Shown here piece after piece: positions 1 to 6,196 of a DNA stretch of 15,674 bases. Every line of letters begins with the position of its first letter. The first letter of the stretch is position 1. The DNA lies in NCBI GenBank assembly GCA_036005125.1, contig DASYQV010000233.1, positions 1 through 15,674 on the forward strand, given 5' to 3'. The notes beneath the pieces are model-generated. The model saw only the letters and a list, made by a program, of their open reading frames with translations, ran no database searches and was not told the DNA's origin. Position numbers and translations under genes: made by a program. Origin of the DNA: DASYQV01 sp036005125. Its GTDB lineage: Bacteria > Acidobacteriota > Vicinamibacteria > Vicinamibacterales > UBA2999.

Positions 1-2
1 CG

Positions 3-551
3 CATGCCAAACGCAAATACGACGACATCGCCGAGCAGTGGCCGACCGCGTGTGCCGAGATCGGCGCCCTCATCGGTGAGCTGTACGCGATCGAGCGTCT
101 GGTGCCCGGGGCGTTTCCGGGCGACCCCGCGGCACAGGTGCTCCGGCGGCAGCTGCGCCAGGAGCGATCGCAGTCGGTCCTGGATCGCATCAGGCACTGG
201 GCCACGGTGCAAATGGGGCTCCCGCGGAGCGAATTCGGGAAGGCCGTGCGCTATATGCTCGACCGCTGGGCAGGGCTGACCCGCTTCATCGATGATCCGC
301 TCGTCCCGCTCGATAACAACGCCGCAGAACGCGCGCTCCGTGGTCCCGTCGTCGGTCGCAAGAATCACTACGGCTCACGATCGCTGCGCGGCACGCAGGT
401 CGCGGCCCTCTTCTACACGCTCTGCGAGACCGCGAAGCTGGGTGGCGTGGACCCGCACGCGTATCTGCTCCGGGCGCTCTCCGCCGCGATCGCTCGGCCC
501 GGCGCCGTCACATACCCCGAAGACCTTCTGAGCGCCACGCTGACACGGTAG
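3..551 (+). CDS. IS66-family transposase, C-terminal part (5' end outside window)
   Basis: This open frame enters from the left edge and gives 182 residues, so the N-terminal part of the transposase and its true start lie outside the window. The first visible residues, HAKRKYDDI, match the position of the WAHARRKF-type motif that follows the second catalytic Asp in IS66 transposases. Near residues 104-113 the segment DNNAAERALR carries the characteristic IS66 C-terminal acidic residue, followed by GRKNHYGS, a TLCETAKLGGVDPHAYL helix and a short tail. This is the DDE transposase core that cuts and joins the insertion sequence ends. Its companion genes (tnpA/tnpB-like) and the right terminal inverted repeat could not be identified, because the left end needed for comparison is absent. 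Whether the element is complete and active cannot be judged here. The family assignment is secure. Confidence 0.93.
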   Translation, partial: HAKRKYDDIAEQWPTACAEIGALIGELYAIERLVPGAFPGDPAAQVLRRQLRQERSQSVLDRIRHWATVQMGLPRSEFGKAVRYMLDRWAGLTRFIDDPLVPLDNNAAERALRGPVVGRKNHYGSRSLRGTQVAALFYTLCETAKLGGVDPHAYLLRALSAAIARPGAVTYPEDLLSATLTR

Positions 552-752
552 CTGCGAAATCCCGTCAAAACAGATGTCGCCGCCGATGTCAGGTCAGACG
601 TTATGCCGACGGGATGCGGCGAGGACATACGAACTCGCGCCCTTTTGTCCAGTCCTCAGTCGTACAAATCGGGAACGCTCCCCAGTCGAAGTAGAACTCC
701 ACATCCTTGGATCGGCTCCGACTTTTTCGCTGCACAGAGTGTGAAATACAAG

Positions 753-781
753 TTGCTACCACTTGTGAGGCATGGTATAGA
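753..781 (+). promoter_or_regulatory. Candidate sigma-70-type promoter
   Basis: TTGCTA at 753-758 and TATAGA at 776-781 are separated by exactly 17 bp, which fits a housekeeping -35/-10 pair. It points toward the decayed reading frame that starts at 872. Support is by pattern only; in GC-rich DNA an AT-rich -10 of this quality stands out, but there is no intact downstream gene to confirm use. Confidence 0.35.
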
Positions 782-871
782 CTCGCGCAGCGTTTCCAGA
801 TACCCACGACCACGCGGCGGAACCAACGTCTTCAGGTCGACCCTGCATTTCGGGAGGGCGAAGCATTAAAC

Positions 872-1017
872 ATGAAGCGTTCGCCTGCGTCGGTTCCCTT
901 CTTCCTGCCTTGGCCTTCGCCCAGTGCGAAGCTGCCAGCCTTTCCGGAATTATCAAGGATCACCGGCAAGGAACCGTCCAGGCGTCACCTTGGACCGCTA
1001 TGCGGCTTGGAACGTGA
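872..1017 (+). pseudogene. Possible frameshifted relic of a secreted or outer-membrane protein start
   Basis: An ATG at 872 with GGGAGG 14 bp upstream begins MKRSPASVPF. A single frame change within the run near 895-905 then gives LPALAFAQCEAASLSGII followed by KDHRQGTVQ, before a TGA at 1015-1017. Read together this looks like a basic N-terminus, a hydrophobic signal-peptide core and the start of a carboxypeptidase-regulatory-like domain (typically LSG.VKD..G..V), as found at the N-terminus of many acidobacterial TonB-dependent receptors. The remainder of such a gene is absent. The reading depends on an assumed frameshift and a short match, so this is a weak call. A candidate promoter lies about 90 bp upstream. 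Confidence 0.25.
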
Positions 1018-1054
1018 ATTTTGTACCCGTCGCGCCGGATCCGCATAGCGGTCC
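992..1054. repeat. 14-bp perfect inverted repeat with 35-nt loop
   Basis: GGACCGCTATGCGG at 992-1005 is the exact reverse complement of CCGCATAGCGGTCC at 1041-1054. The 35-nt loop shows no coding sense. The right arm runs directly into the structured repeat copy that begins at 1054, so this may be the outer part of the same element. There is no T-tract, so a standard terminator is not indicated. Confidence 0.7.
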
Positions 1055-1139
1055 TAGGCGCGCGCAGCACGCCAGAAAAGACACTGGCAACCAGTCGCGG
1101 GCTCCGCTGGGATATCAAGGGCGGAGTCCGTGACTGGTT
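1054..1139 (+). repeat. Structured dispersed repeat, copy 1
   Basis: The copy starts with CTAGGCGCGCG, continues through the box AAAAGACACTGG (1076-1087) and ends in a hairpin whose arms 1089-1107 and 1121-1139 pair over 19 positions with only two G-U pairs. The 13-nt loop is tgggatatcaagg. The same order of parts occurs on the other strand at 3747-3882, which defines a repeat family. The hairpin ends 9 bp beyond the stop codon of the minus-strand esterase, so it could also shape the 3' end of that transcript, although no U-run follows. Confidence 0.75.
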
Positions 1140-1148
1140 AGGACTGCC

Positions 1149-2000
1149 CTAACTCTGCTCCCTGAGCCCTGATGCCTGAGGCCTGCGCGGGAACAGGTAC
1201 TTCAGGAACGGACCCACGCGCGACGCCCACGCCGCCTCGTTGTGACCCGCGTCGCGAATCTCCGTGTACTGCAGGTCGGCGCCGAGCACCCAGCCGGCGC
1301 GTGTCATCTCGTCGCGCAGCGCCCGGGCGTCGCGCACGGTCCTGCCGCCCTCGCCGGTGCCGATATCGAGCCAGATCGACAGGCGCGGCTTGGGATCCGT
1401 CATGCGGACCAGCTTGAGGATCGCGCGGTTGTCCCACCACACCGATGGCGACAGCACCGCGAGCTTGCCGAACACGTCCGGATGCCGCAGGCCCAGATAT
1501 AACGTGGCGAGACCTCCAAGCGACGAACCGCCCAGCCCGGTGTTCACCGGGTCCATCAGCGTTCGATACGTGCGATCGATGAACGGCTTCAGCTCGTCGG
1601 TCAGCATGCGCCCATAGCGGGCCGCGTCGCCGCCGGCCCGATGCTTGCGATCCCAGGTCGGCGTGTACTCGTACACCCGGTGCTCTCCCGTGTTGTAGAC
1701 GCCGACGATGATCAACGGCTCAATCACGTCCGCGGCCATCAGCTCCTGCGCGGTATCGCCGACGTGCCAGTCCTGACCCGGAACGAATGCCGTCGCGCCC
1801 TCGAAGAGATTCTGTCCGTCGTGCAGGTACAGCACGGGATAACGCCGGTCCACGTCCTGGTCGTAGCCGGGCGGCACGTACACGATGAGATCGCGCGGCT
1901 CTGACAGGAACTCCGACGGGAATCCTGGATGTCTTCTCAGATCGGTATGGATGTGCGATGTGGTGACCGCCTGGGGATCTGACGTACGATCCATGGTCAT
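1149..2000 (-). CDS. Alpha/beta-hydrolase esterase (esterase D / enterochelin-esterase-like)
   Basis: The 283-residue product resembles the putative esterase family PF00756 (Fes/esterase D type serine hydrolases). The N-terminal half holds the typical VYVPPGYD and YPVLYLHDGQNLFEG segments (about residues 40-68). The nucleophile elbow GSSLG places the catalytic Ser at residue 160, the likely acid is Asp212 in WLDIGTGEG, and the likely His is His253 in DAGHNEAAW. No signal peptide is evident, so a cytoplasmic location is likely. ATG at 2000 is followed by a second ATG two codons later; neither has a visible ribosome binding site. It is divergent from the next esterase, with start codons only 2 bp apart, so each gene's promoter must lie inside the other's coding region. 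The substrate is unknown; the adjacent ligase genes suggest an ester or amide metabolite, which is inference. Confidence 0.85.
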   Translation of the reverse strand: MTMDRTSDPQAVTTSHIHTDLRRHPGFPSEFLSEPRDLIVYVPPGYDQDVDRRYPVLYLHDGQNLFEGATAFVPGQDWHVGDTAQELMAADVIEPLIIVGVYNTGEHRVYEYTPTWDRKHRAGGDAARYGRMLTDELKPFIDRTYRTLMDPVNTGLGGSSLGGLATLYLGLRHPDVFGKLAVLSPSVWWDNRAILKLVRMTDPKPRLSIWLDIGTGEGGRTVRDARALRDEMTRAGWVLGADLQYTEIRDAGHNEAAWASRVGPFLKYLFPRRPQASGLREQS

Positions 2001-2002
2001 TG

Positions 2003-2713
2003 ATGAAACGAGAGTATCACCGGTGGCACTCGCATCATCTCGGGCACGACATGGAGCTGCTGCTGTTCGGCCACGCCGGCACGCCGCTCATCGTGTTCCC
2101 ATCGTCGATGGGCTCGTTCCACGAGTACGAGGACAGGGGGATGGTCGGCGCGGTCGCCGACAAGCTGCGCCATGGAGTCCTGCAGTTGTTCTGCGTGAGC
2201 ACCATCGACCGCGACAGCTGGTACAACCGGAGCGTCCATCCGCGTCATCGGATCAATCGCGCGCTCGCCTACGAGCAGTACCTGCTGCGCGACGTCGTGC
2301 CGCTCGTGCGCCATCGCAATCCACACGTGCGGGTCGGCGTCACCGGCTGCAGCTTCGGCGGGTACCACGCGCTGACGTTCGCGCTGCGGCATCCCGACGT
2401 CGTGGGGAGCTGCATCTCGATGAGCGGCGCGTACGACATTCACTCCTTCCTCGACGGTTACTACGATCAGGACTGTTACTTCCTCTGTCCGCCGGATTTC
2501 CTGCCCGGGTTGACCGACCCGTGGTACCTCGACCGCTACCGCGGGAACAAATGGATCCTGGCGACCGGCGAGCACGACATCTGCCTCCGCGACAACGAAC
2601 GGATGTCGGACCTGTTGACGTCCAAACATCTCCCACACAGCCTCCACGTCTGGGGAGGCATGTGGCACGACTGGCCGTGGTGGCAGAAAATGGCCCAGGC
2701 GTATCTGCCGTGA
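2003..2713 (+). CDS. Alpha/beta-hydrolase esterase, second copy type
   Basis: The product is 236 residues from ATG at 2003; an in-frame TTG immediately before it is a possible alternative start, and no clear ribosome binding site precedes either. It is a compact serine hydrolase: GCSFGG gives the nucleophile Ser117, Asp192 or Asp197 in GEHDICLRDN is the likely acid, and His222 in GGMWHDW is the likely catalytic base. The VFPSSMGSFHEYEDRGM segment near residues 31-47 matches esterases annotated as PF00756-like. It is not a close copy of the divergent neighbour, so the two are probably distinct enzymes. It opens the + strand gene row leading through ATP-grasp, YbdK-like and peptidase genes. A 92-bp gap to the next gene contains a small hairpin (2717-2722 with 2731-2736). 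Substrate not known. Confidence 0.82.
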   Translation: MKREYHRWHSHHLGHDMELLLFGHAGTPLIVFPSSMGSFHEYEDRGMVGAVADKLRHGVLQLFCVSTIDRDSWYNRSVHPRHRINRALAYEQYLLRDVVPLVRHRNPHVRVGVTGCSFGGYHALTFALRHPDVVGSCISMSGAYDIHSFLDGYYDQDCYFLCPPDFLPGLTDPWYLDRYRGNKWILATGEHDICLRDNERMSDLLTSKHLPHSLHVWGGMWHDWPWWQKMAQAYLP

Positions 2714-2805
2714 AAAGGAACGTCGCAAGGCGTTCCGGTAGACGGCGCGGTCCGCCGGGGCCCTGATGAGTCCGTTGCAATTGCCAGGCCCTGAGCCTTA
2801 CGCCT

Positions 2806-3747
2806 ATGAACAAGAAAGTCGGCATCGTCTTCGGAATGGAGAACACGTTCCCCGGCGCCCTCGCCCAGCGGATCAACGAGATCGGGGCCCCGGACGTCAC
2901 GGCCGAGTTCATCAAGGTCGGCGGCGTCCGCATGGCGGAACCGAGCCGCTATGCGGTCATCGTCGACCGCATCTCGCACGACATCCCGTTCTATCGTGCA
3001 TACTTGAAGAACGCCACGCTGAACGGCACGCTCGTCATCAACAACCCCTTCTGGTGGAGCGCGGACGACAAGTTCTTCAATTACGCGCTCGCAACGAAGC
3101 TCGGCGTGGCCATTCCGCCGACCGTCCTGCTCCCTCACAAGGAGCACCCGCCGAATACCACCGCGCAGTCGATGCGCAATCTCGTGTACCCGATGAACTG
3201 GGACGAGGTTTTCGGGTACGTAGGTTTTCCGGCCTTCCTCAAGCCCTTCAACGGAGGCGGCTGGAGAGACGTGTACAAGGTGGACTCTCCGGAACAGTTT
3301 TTCATTGCCTACGACCAGACGCGCGACCTGTGCATGACCCTGCAGCGAGCGGTGAATTTCACCGAGTACTTCCGCTGCTACGTCGTCGGCCGGGAAAAGG
3401 TGCGCATCATGCAATACGATCCCCGCGCGCCGTTCCACGAGCGGTACGTGCGCGACGCCGTGGCCGTATCGCCGGACCTGTTGACCCGCGTCGAGCGCGA
3501 CGCGCTGACCCTGTGCCGCGCGCTCGGCTACGACCTGAACACGGTGGAGTTCGCCGTCGAGGACCACGTGCCGTACGCGATTGACTTCATGAACCCGGCG
3601 CCGGACGCCGACGTGCACTCGGTCGGCCAGGAGAATTTCGACTGGATCGTGAACGCCGTGGCGGAGCTCGCCTGTGCGCACGCGCTCGACGCCGGCAACG
3701 CGCCGCGCGAGTATCGCTGGACGGCTTTTCTGAACGCGCAGGCATGA
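2806..3747 (+). CDS. RimK-like ATP-grasp ligase
   Basis: The 313-residue protein has the layout of an ATP-grasp carboxylate-amine ligase. An N-terminal Rossmann-like part (KVGIVFGMENTF) comes first. An ATP-grasp core follows with FPAFLKPFNGGG around residues 141-152, where Lys146 and the glycine loop would hold ATP phosphates. Later acidic and amide residues include Glu248 in LNTVEFAV and the AIDFMNP segment (Asp260, Asn263), in the position of the Mg-binding residues of the fold. Enzymes of this class join a carboxylate to an amine through an acyl-phosphate. ATG at 2806 is the natural start because the conserved KKVGIVFGMEN begins there, though no strong ribosome binding site is seen. The stop codon overlaps the base of the structured repeat that fills the gap to the next ligase gene. 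Ligase class is fairly sure; substrates are unknown. Confidence 0.82.
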   Translation: MNKKVGIVFGMENTFPGALAQRINEIGAPDVTAEFIKVGGVRMAEPSRYAVIVDRISHDIPFYRAYLKNATLNGTLVINNPFWWSADDKFFNYALATKLGVAIPPTVLLPHKEHPPNTTAQSMRNLVYPMNWDEVFGYVGFPAFLKPFNGGGWRDVYKVDSPEQFFIAYDQTRDLCMTLQRAVNFTEYFRCYVVGREKVRIMQYDPRAPFHERYVRDAVAVSPDLLTRVERDALTLCRALGYDLNTVEFAVEDHVPYAIDFMNPAPDADVHSVGQENFDWIVNAVAELACAHALDAGNAPREYRWTAFLNAQA

Positions 3748-3882
3748 CCAGGCAAGGGCTCTGCCGGCTCTGCCTTTGATATCCCGGCAGAGCCGGGGTC
3801 CCCACCGCGCAGGCTTGCGCGGTGAAGTGGAGAGCCCTTGCCTGGTTAGCCCAGTGTCTTTTGGCGCGCTTCGCGCGCCTAG
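3747..3882 (-). repeat. Structured dispersed repeat, copy 2; possible three-way junction
   Basis: A 16-bp perfect closing stem pairs 3747-3762 with 3831-3846. Inside it, 3764-3774 pairs with 3786-3796 (11 bp, loop tttgatatccc), and 3803-3811 pairs with 3816-3824 (9 bp, loop GGCT). Beyond the stem, on the minus strand, lie the box AAAAGACACTGG (3851-3862) and the CTAGGCGCGCG end with its own 7-bp hairpin (3863-3869 with 3873-3879). These match copy 1 at 1054-1139 in order and orientation, except that copy 1 lacks the second internal hairpin. The element occupies almost the whole space between the ATP-grasp stop and the YbdK-like start. Confidence 0.8.
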
Positions 3883-3895
3883 CGCGCTGAACGAT

Positions 3896-5035
3896 ATGAA
3901 GCCGAGCCTGACGATTGGTATCGAAGAGGAATATCAGACGGTCGATCCGACCACCTGCGACCTGCGATCCCACGTGCACACCGAGATCCTGACGCAGGGG
4001 CGTCGGGTGATGGAAGAGCGCATCAAGGCGGAGATGCACCAGTCAGTGGTCGAGGTCGGCACCGGCGTCTGTCGGAACATCAAGGACGCCGCGGCGGACC
4101 TCCGGTTGCTGCGCCGTCAGATGATCGGGCTGGCGAAGGACAACGGTCTCATGCTCGTCGCCGGCGCCACGCACCCGTTTGCCGACTGGCGCGCCCAGGA
4201 GATCTATCCGGATGCCCGTTACCTGCAGGTTGTCGAGGACATGCAGCTCGTCGCGCGCGCGAACCTCATCTTCGGCCTGCACGTGCACATCGGCGTCGAG
4301 GACCGCGAGACGACGATCCATCTGATGAACCAGGCGCGCTACTTCCTGCCGCACCTCCTCGCGCTCTCCACGAATTCACCGTTCTGGATCGGAATGCGGA
4401 CGGGGCTCAAGTCGTATCGGACGAAAGTGTTCGACAAGTTCCCCCGCACGAACATCCCCGACGCCTTTACCTCCTGGTCCGACTTCGACAATTTCGTCAA
4501 CCTGCTCATTCGCACGCGCTGCATCGACAACGCGAAGAAGATCTGGTGGGACATCCGTCCGCACCCGTTCTTCAGCACGCTCGAGTTCCGGATCTGCGAC
4601 ATCCCGATGCGGGTGGACGAGACGATCGCGCTCGCGGCGATGATCCAGGCCACCGTCGCCAAGCTGTATCGGCTCCACTCGAAAAACCAGAGCTTCCGCC
4701 AGTACAGCCGGGCGCTCATCATGGAGAACAAGTGGCGCGCGTCGCGATACGGCCTCGAGGGCATGCTGATCGATTTCGGGCGCGAAAAAGAAGTGCCCGA
4801 GCGCGAGCTGATCCTCGAGTACCTCGAGTTCATCGACGACGTCCTCGATGAGCTGGATTCACGTGAGGAAATCAACTACGTCCATGAGATCCTGAGAAAC
4901 GGCACCGGCGCCGATCGCCAGCTCCGCGTGTTCGAGGAGACGAAAGACCTGAGGCAGGTGGTCGAGTACATGGCGAACGAGACGCAATTCGGACTGCATG
5001 ACATCGAACCTTCTGAACGAGCCGTTCGATCCTGA
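3896..5035 (+). CDS. Glutamate-cysteine ligase-like carboxylate-amine ligase (YbdK/GCS2 family)
   Basis: The start ATG at 3896 is chosen because the conserved N-terminus SLTIGIEEEYQTVDP follows at once; the open frame extends upstream only through the structured repeat. The resulting 379 residues fit the YbdK family size of about 370. Family motifs in order are GIEEE (8-12), GATHPFADW (90-98), GLHVHIGVEDRE (127-138), NSPFWIG (160-166), KFPRTNIPD (181-189), TLEFRICDIP (228-237) and ENKWRASRYGLEG (277-289). Members fold like glutamine synthetase and use ATP to make an amide; E. coli YbdK has weak glutamate-cysteine ligase activity in vitro, so the true substrates here are open. No good ribosome binding site precedes it. 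It overlaps the next gene by 38 bp, which suggests coupled translation, and it sits between two ATP-grasp genes. Confidence 0.92.
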   Translation: MKPSLTIGIEEEYQTVDPTTCDLRSHVHTEILTQGRRVMEERIKAEMHQSVVEVGTGVCRNIKDAAADLRLLRRQMIGLAKDNGLMLVAGATHPFADWRAQEIYPDARYLQVVEDMQLVARANLIFGLHVHIGVEDRETTIHLMNQARYFLPHLLALSTNSPFWIGMRTGLKSYRTKVFDKFPRTNIPDAFTSWSDFDNFVNLLIRTRCIDNAKKIWWDIRPHPFFSTLEFRICDIPMRVDETIALAAMIQATVAKLYRLHSKNQSFRQYSRALIMENKWRASRYGLEGMLIDFGREKEVPERELILEYLEFIDDVLDELDSREEINYVHEILRNGTGADRQLRVFEETKDLRQVVEYMANETQFGLHDIEPSERAVRS

Positions 5036-6020
5036 ACTGACCCCCGGCGCACGAAACGCCGTGCGCGTCTGCCTCGCCATCGAGCCGGCGGAGAAGGTGA
5101 CACTCATCACCGACCAGACCTGCCGCGAGATTGCGGCGAGCCTCGCTCGCGAGATTGCGGATGTCGGTGCGTCGTTCCGCACGTTCGTGCTCGAGGAGAT
5201 CGCTCCGCGGCCTCTCGTGGAGCTGCCGCCGCCGATCGCCGCCGACATGGAAACGAGCCAGGTGAGCATTTTCGCCGTGCAGGTGCAGACGAACGAGCTC
5301 GGCTCGCGCATGCAGATGACCGACATCGTGAACCACCGCCGGATGCGTCACGCGCACATGGTGAACATCAATCGGCAGATCATGATGGAAGGCATGCGCG
5401 CCGATTTCCACAAGGTCGATCGAATCAGCACGCGGGTGCTGGAGATCGTGGTCCGCGCGCGGCAGGTGCGCGCCCGGTCCGCGGCGGGCAGCGATCTGGT
5501 GGCCGACCTCGATCCGAAGTACCGCTGGCTCAAAACGAGCGGCCTCATCAGCCCGGACAAGTGGGGCAACCTGCCTGGCGGCGAGGTGTTCACCACACCC
5601 GGCGAGGTGAACGGCACGTTCGTGATCGACGGCGTGGTCGGCGACTATCTCTGCGCGAAGTACGGCGACCTGCGCGATGCCCCGTTGACGGTGCGGGTCG
5701 TACGCAACCGGCTCACCGAAGCGTACAGCGACAACAAGGCGCTCGAGCGCGAGTTCTGGGAGTACACGCACACCGACGCCAACAGCGACCGCGTGGGCGA
5801 ATTCGCCGTCGGCACGAACATCGAATTGCGCGACGTCATCGGCCACATCCTGCAGGACGAGAAATTCCCAGGTATCCACATCGCGTTCGGCAACCCGTAT
5901 GGCGCCCACACCGGCGCCAAGTGGTACTCGTCCACGCACATCGACGTCGTCGGCACCAAATTCGACATTTGGGTCGACGATCAGCAGATCATGCGGCGGG
6001 GGCAGTTCTTGATCGCGTAA
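4998..6020 (+). CDS. M29-like metallo-aminopeptidase
   Basis: The 340-residue protein has the signatures of the thermophilic aminopeptidase family M29 (AmpS/PepS type), which removes N-terminal residues using a dinuclear metal site. Likely ligands and catalytic residues are Glu196 in NLPGGEVFTTP, Glu268 in RVGEFAVGTN, His294 in GIHIAFGNP, Tyr301 or Tyr310, and His314/Asp316 in STHIDVV. The C-terminal IWVDDQQIMRRGQF strand is also typical. It is somewhat shorter than classic members (about 370-410 residues). The start ATG lies inside the end of the YbdK-like gene and gives the expected LTPGARNAVRVCLAI helix, so coupling is likely. Position between two ligase genes suggests it processes or recycles the ligase product rather than serving general proteolysis; that is inference. 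Confidence 0.85.
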   Translation: MTSNLLNEPFDPELTPGARNAVRVCLAIEPAEKVTLITDQTCREIAASLAREIADVGASFRTFVLEEIAPRPLVELPPPIAADMETSQVSIFAVQVQTNELGSRMQMTDIVNHRRMRHAHMVNINRQIMMEGMRADFHKVDRISTRVLEIVVRARQVRARSAAGSDLVADLDPKYRWLKTSGLISPDKWGNLPGGEVFTTPGEVNGTFVIDGVVGDYLCAKYGDLRDAPLTVRVVRNRLTEAYSDNKALEREFWEYTHTDANSDRVGEFAVGTNIELRDVIGHILQDEKFPGIHIAFGNPYGAHTGAKWYSSTHIDVVGTKFDIWVDDQQIMRRGQFLIA

Positions 6021-6025
6021 CTGCT

Positions 6026-6176
6026 AGGTCAAAGGTCAAAAGGCAAAGGTGAGGTCAGGCCTGGGCTGACCCTTTGACCCTGAACCTTGACCCTCAACCT
6101 TGACCCTGAACCTTTGACCCTGAACCTTTGACCTCACCTTTGACCTTTGACCTTTGACCTTTGCCCTTTGACCTAC
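6026..6176. repeat. Inverted heptamer array 1
   Basis: The space between the aminopeptidase stop and the next gene is filled by degenerate AGGTCAA-type heptamers. The left part (6026-6059) reads AGGTCAAAGG-like on the + strand, and the right part (6067-6176) reads TTTGACC or CCTTGACC, the reverse complement. The left end and right end pair well, including a shared GGCAAAGGT...GAGGTCA pattern. The last 19 bp (6158-6176) are the exact reverse complement of the left end of array 2. There is no open frame of interest and no T-tract terminator. Confidence 0.88.
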
Positions 6177-6196
6177 GCGCCCATAATCACCGTGTC

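Larger units (their letters stand above)
552..1148. other. Intergenic stretch between IS66 gene and esterase
   Basis: About 600 bp hold no intact gene that I can recognise. Short open frames occur on both strands but none has a family signature or good gene context. The supported contents are listed separately: a promoter-like pair at 753-781, a possible decayed gene start at 872-1017, a 14-bp inverted repeat at 992-1054 and a structured repeat copy at 1054-1139. The unidentified right end of the IS66 element should lie somewhere after 551. Confidence 0.6.

Noticed and set aside
601..813. 70-codon minus-strand frame containing DVEFYFDWGAFPICTTEDW
   Set aside because: It has a slightly protein-like middle segment, but no ribosome binding site, no family I recognise and no supporting neighbour. 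It overlaps the promoter-like site and could be a decayed fragment at most.
707..1048. 113-codon + strand frame across the intergenic region
   Set aside because: It crosses the proposed signal-peptide relic and one arm of the 14-bp inverted repeat, lacks a ribosome binding site and shows no domain.
2536..3681. 381-codon minus-strand frame opposite the ATP-grasp gene
   Set aside because: It is a shadow frame of GC-rich codons. The + strand ATP-grasp gene in the same DNA has clear motifs.
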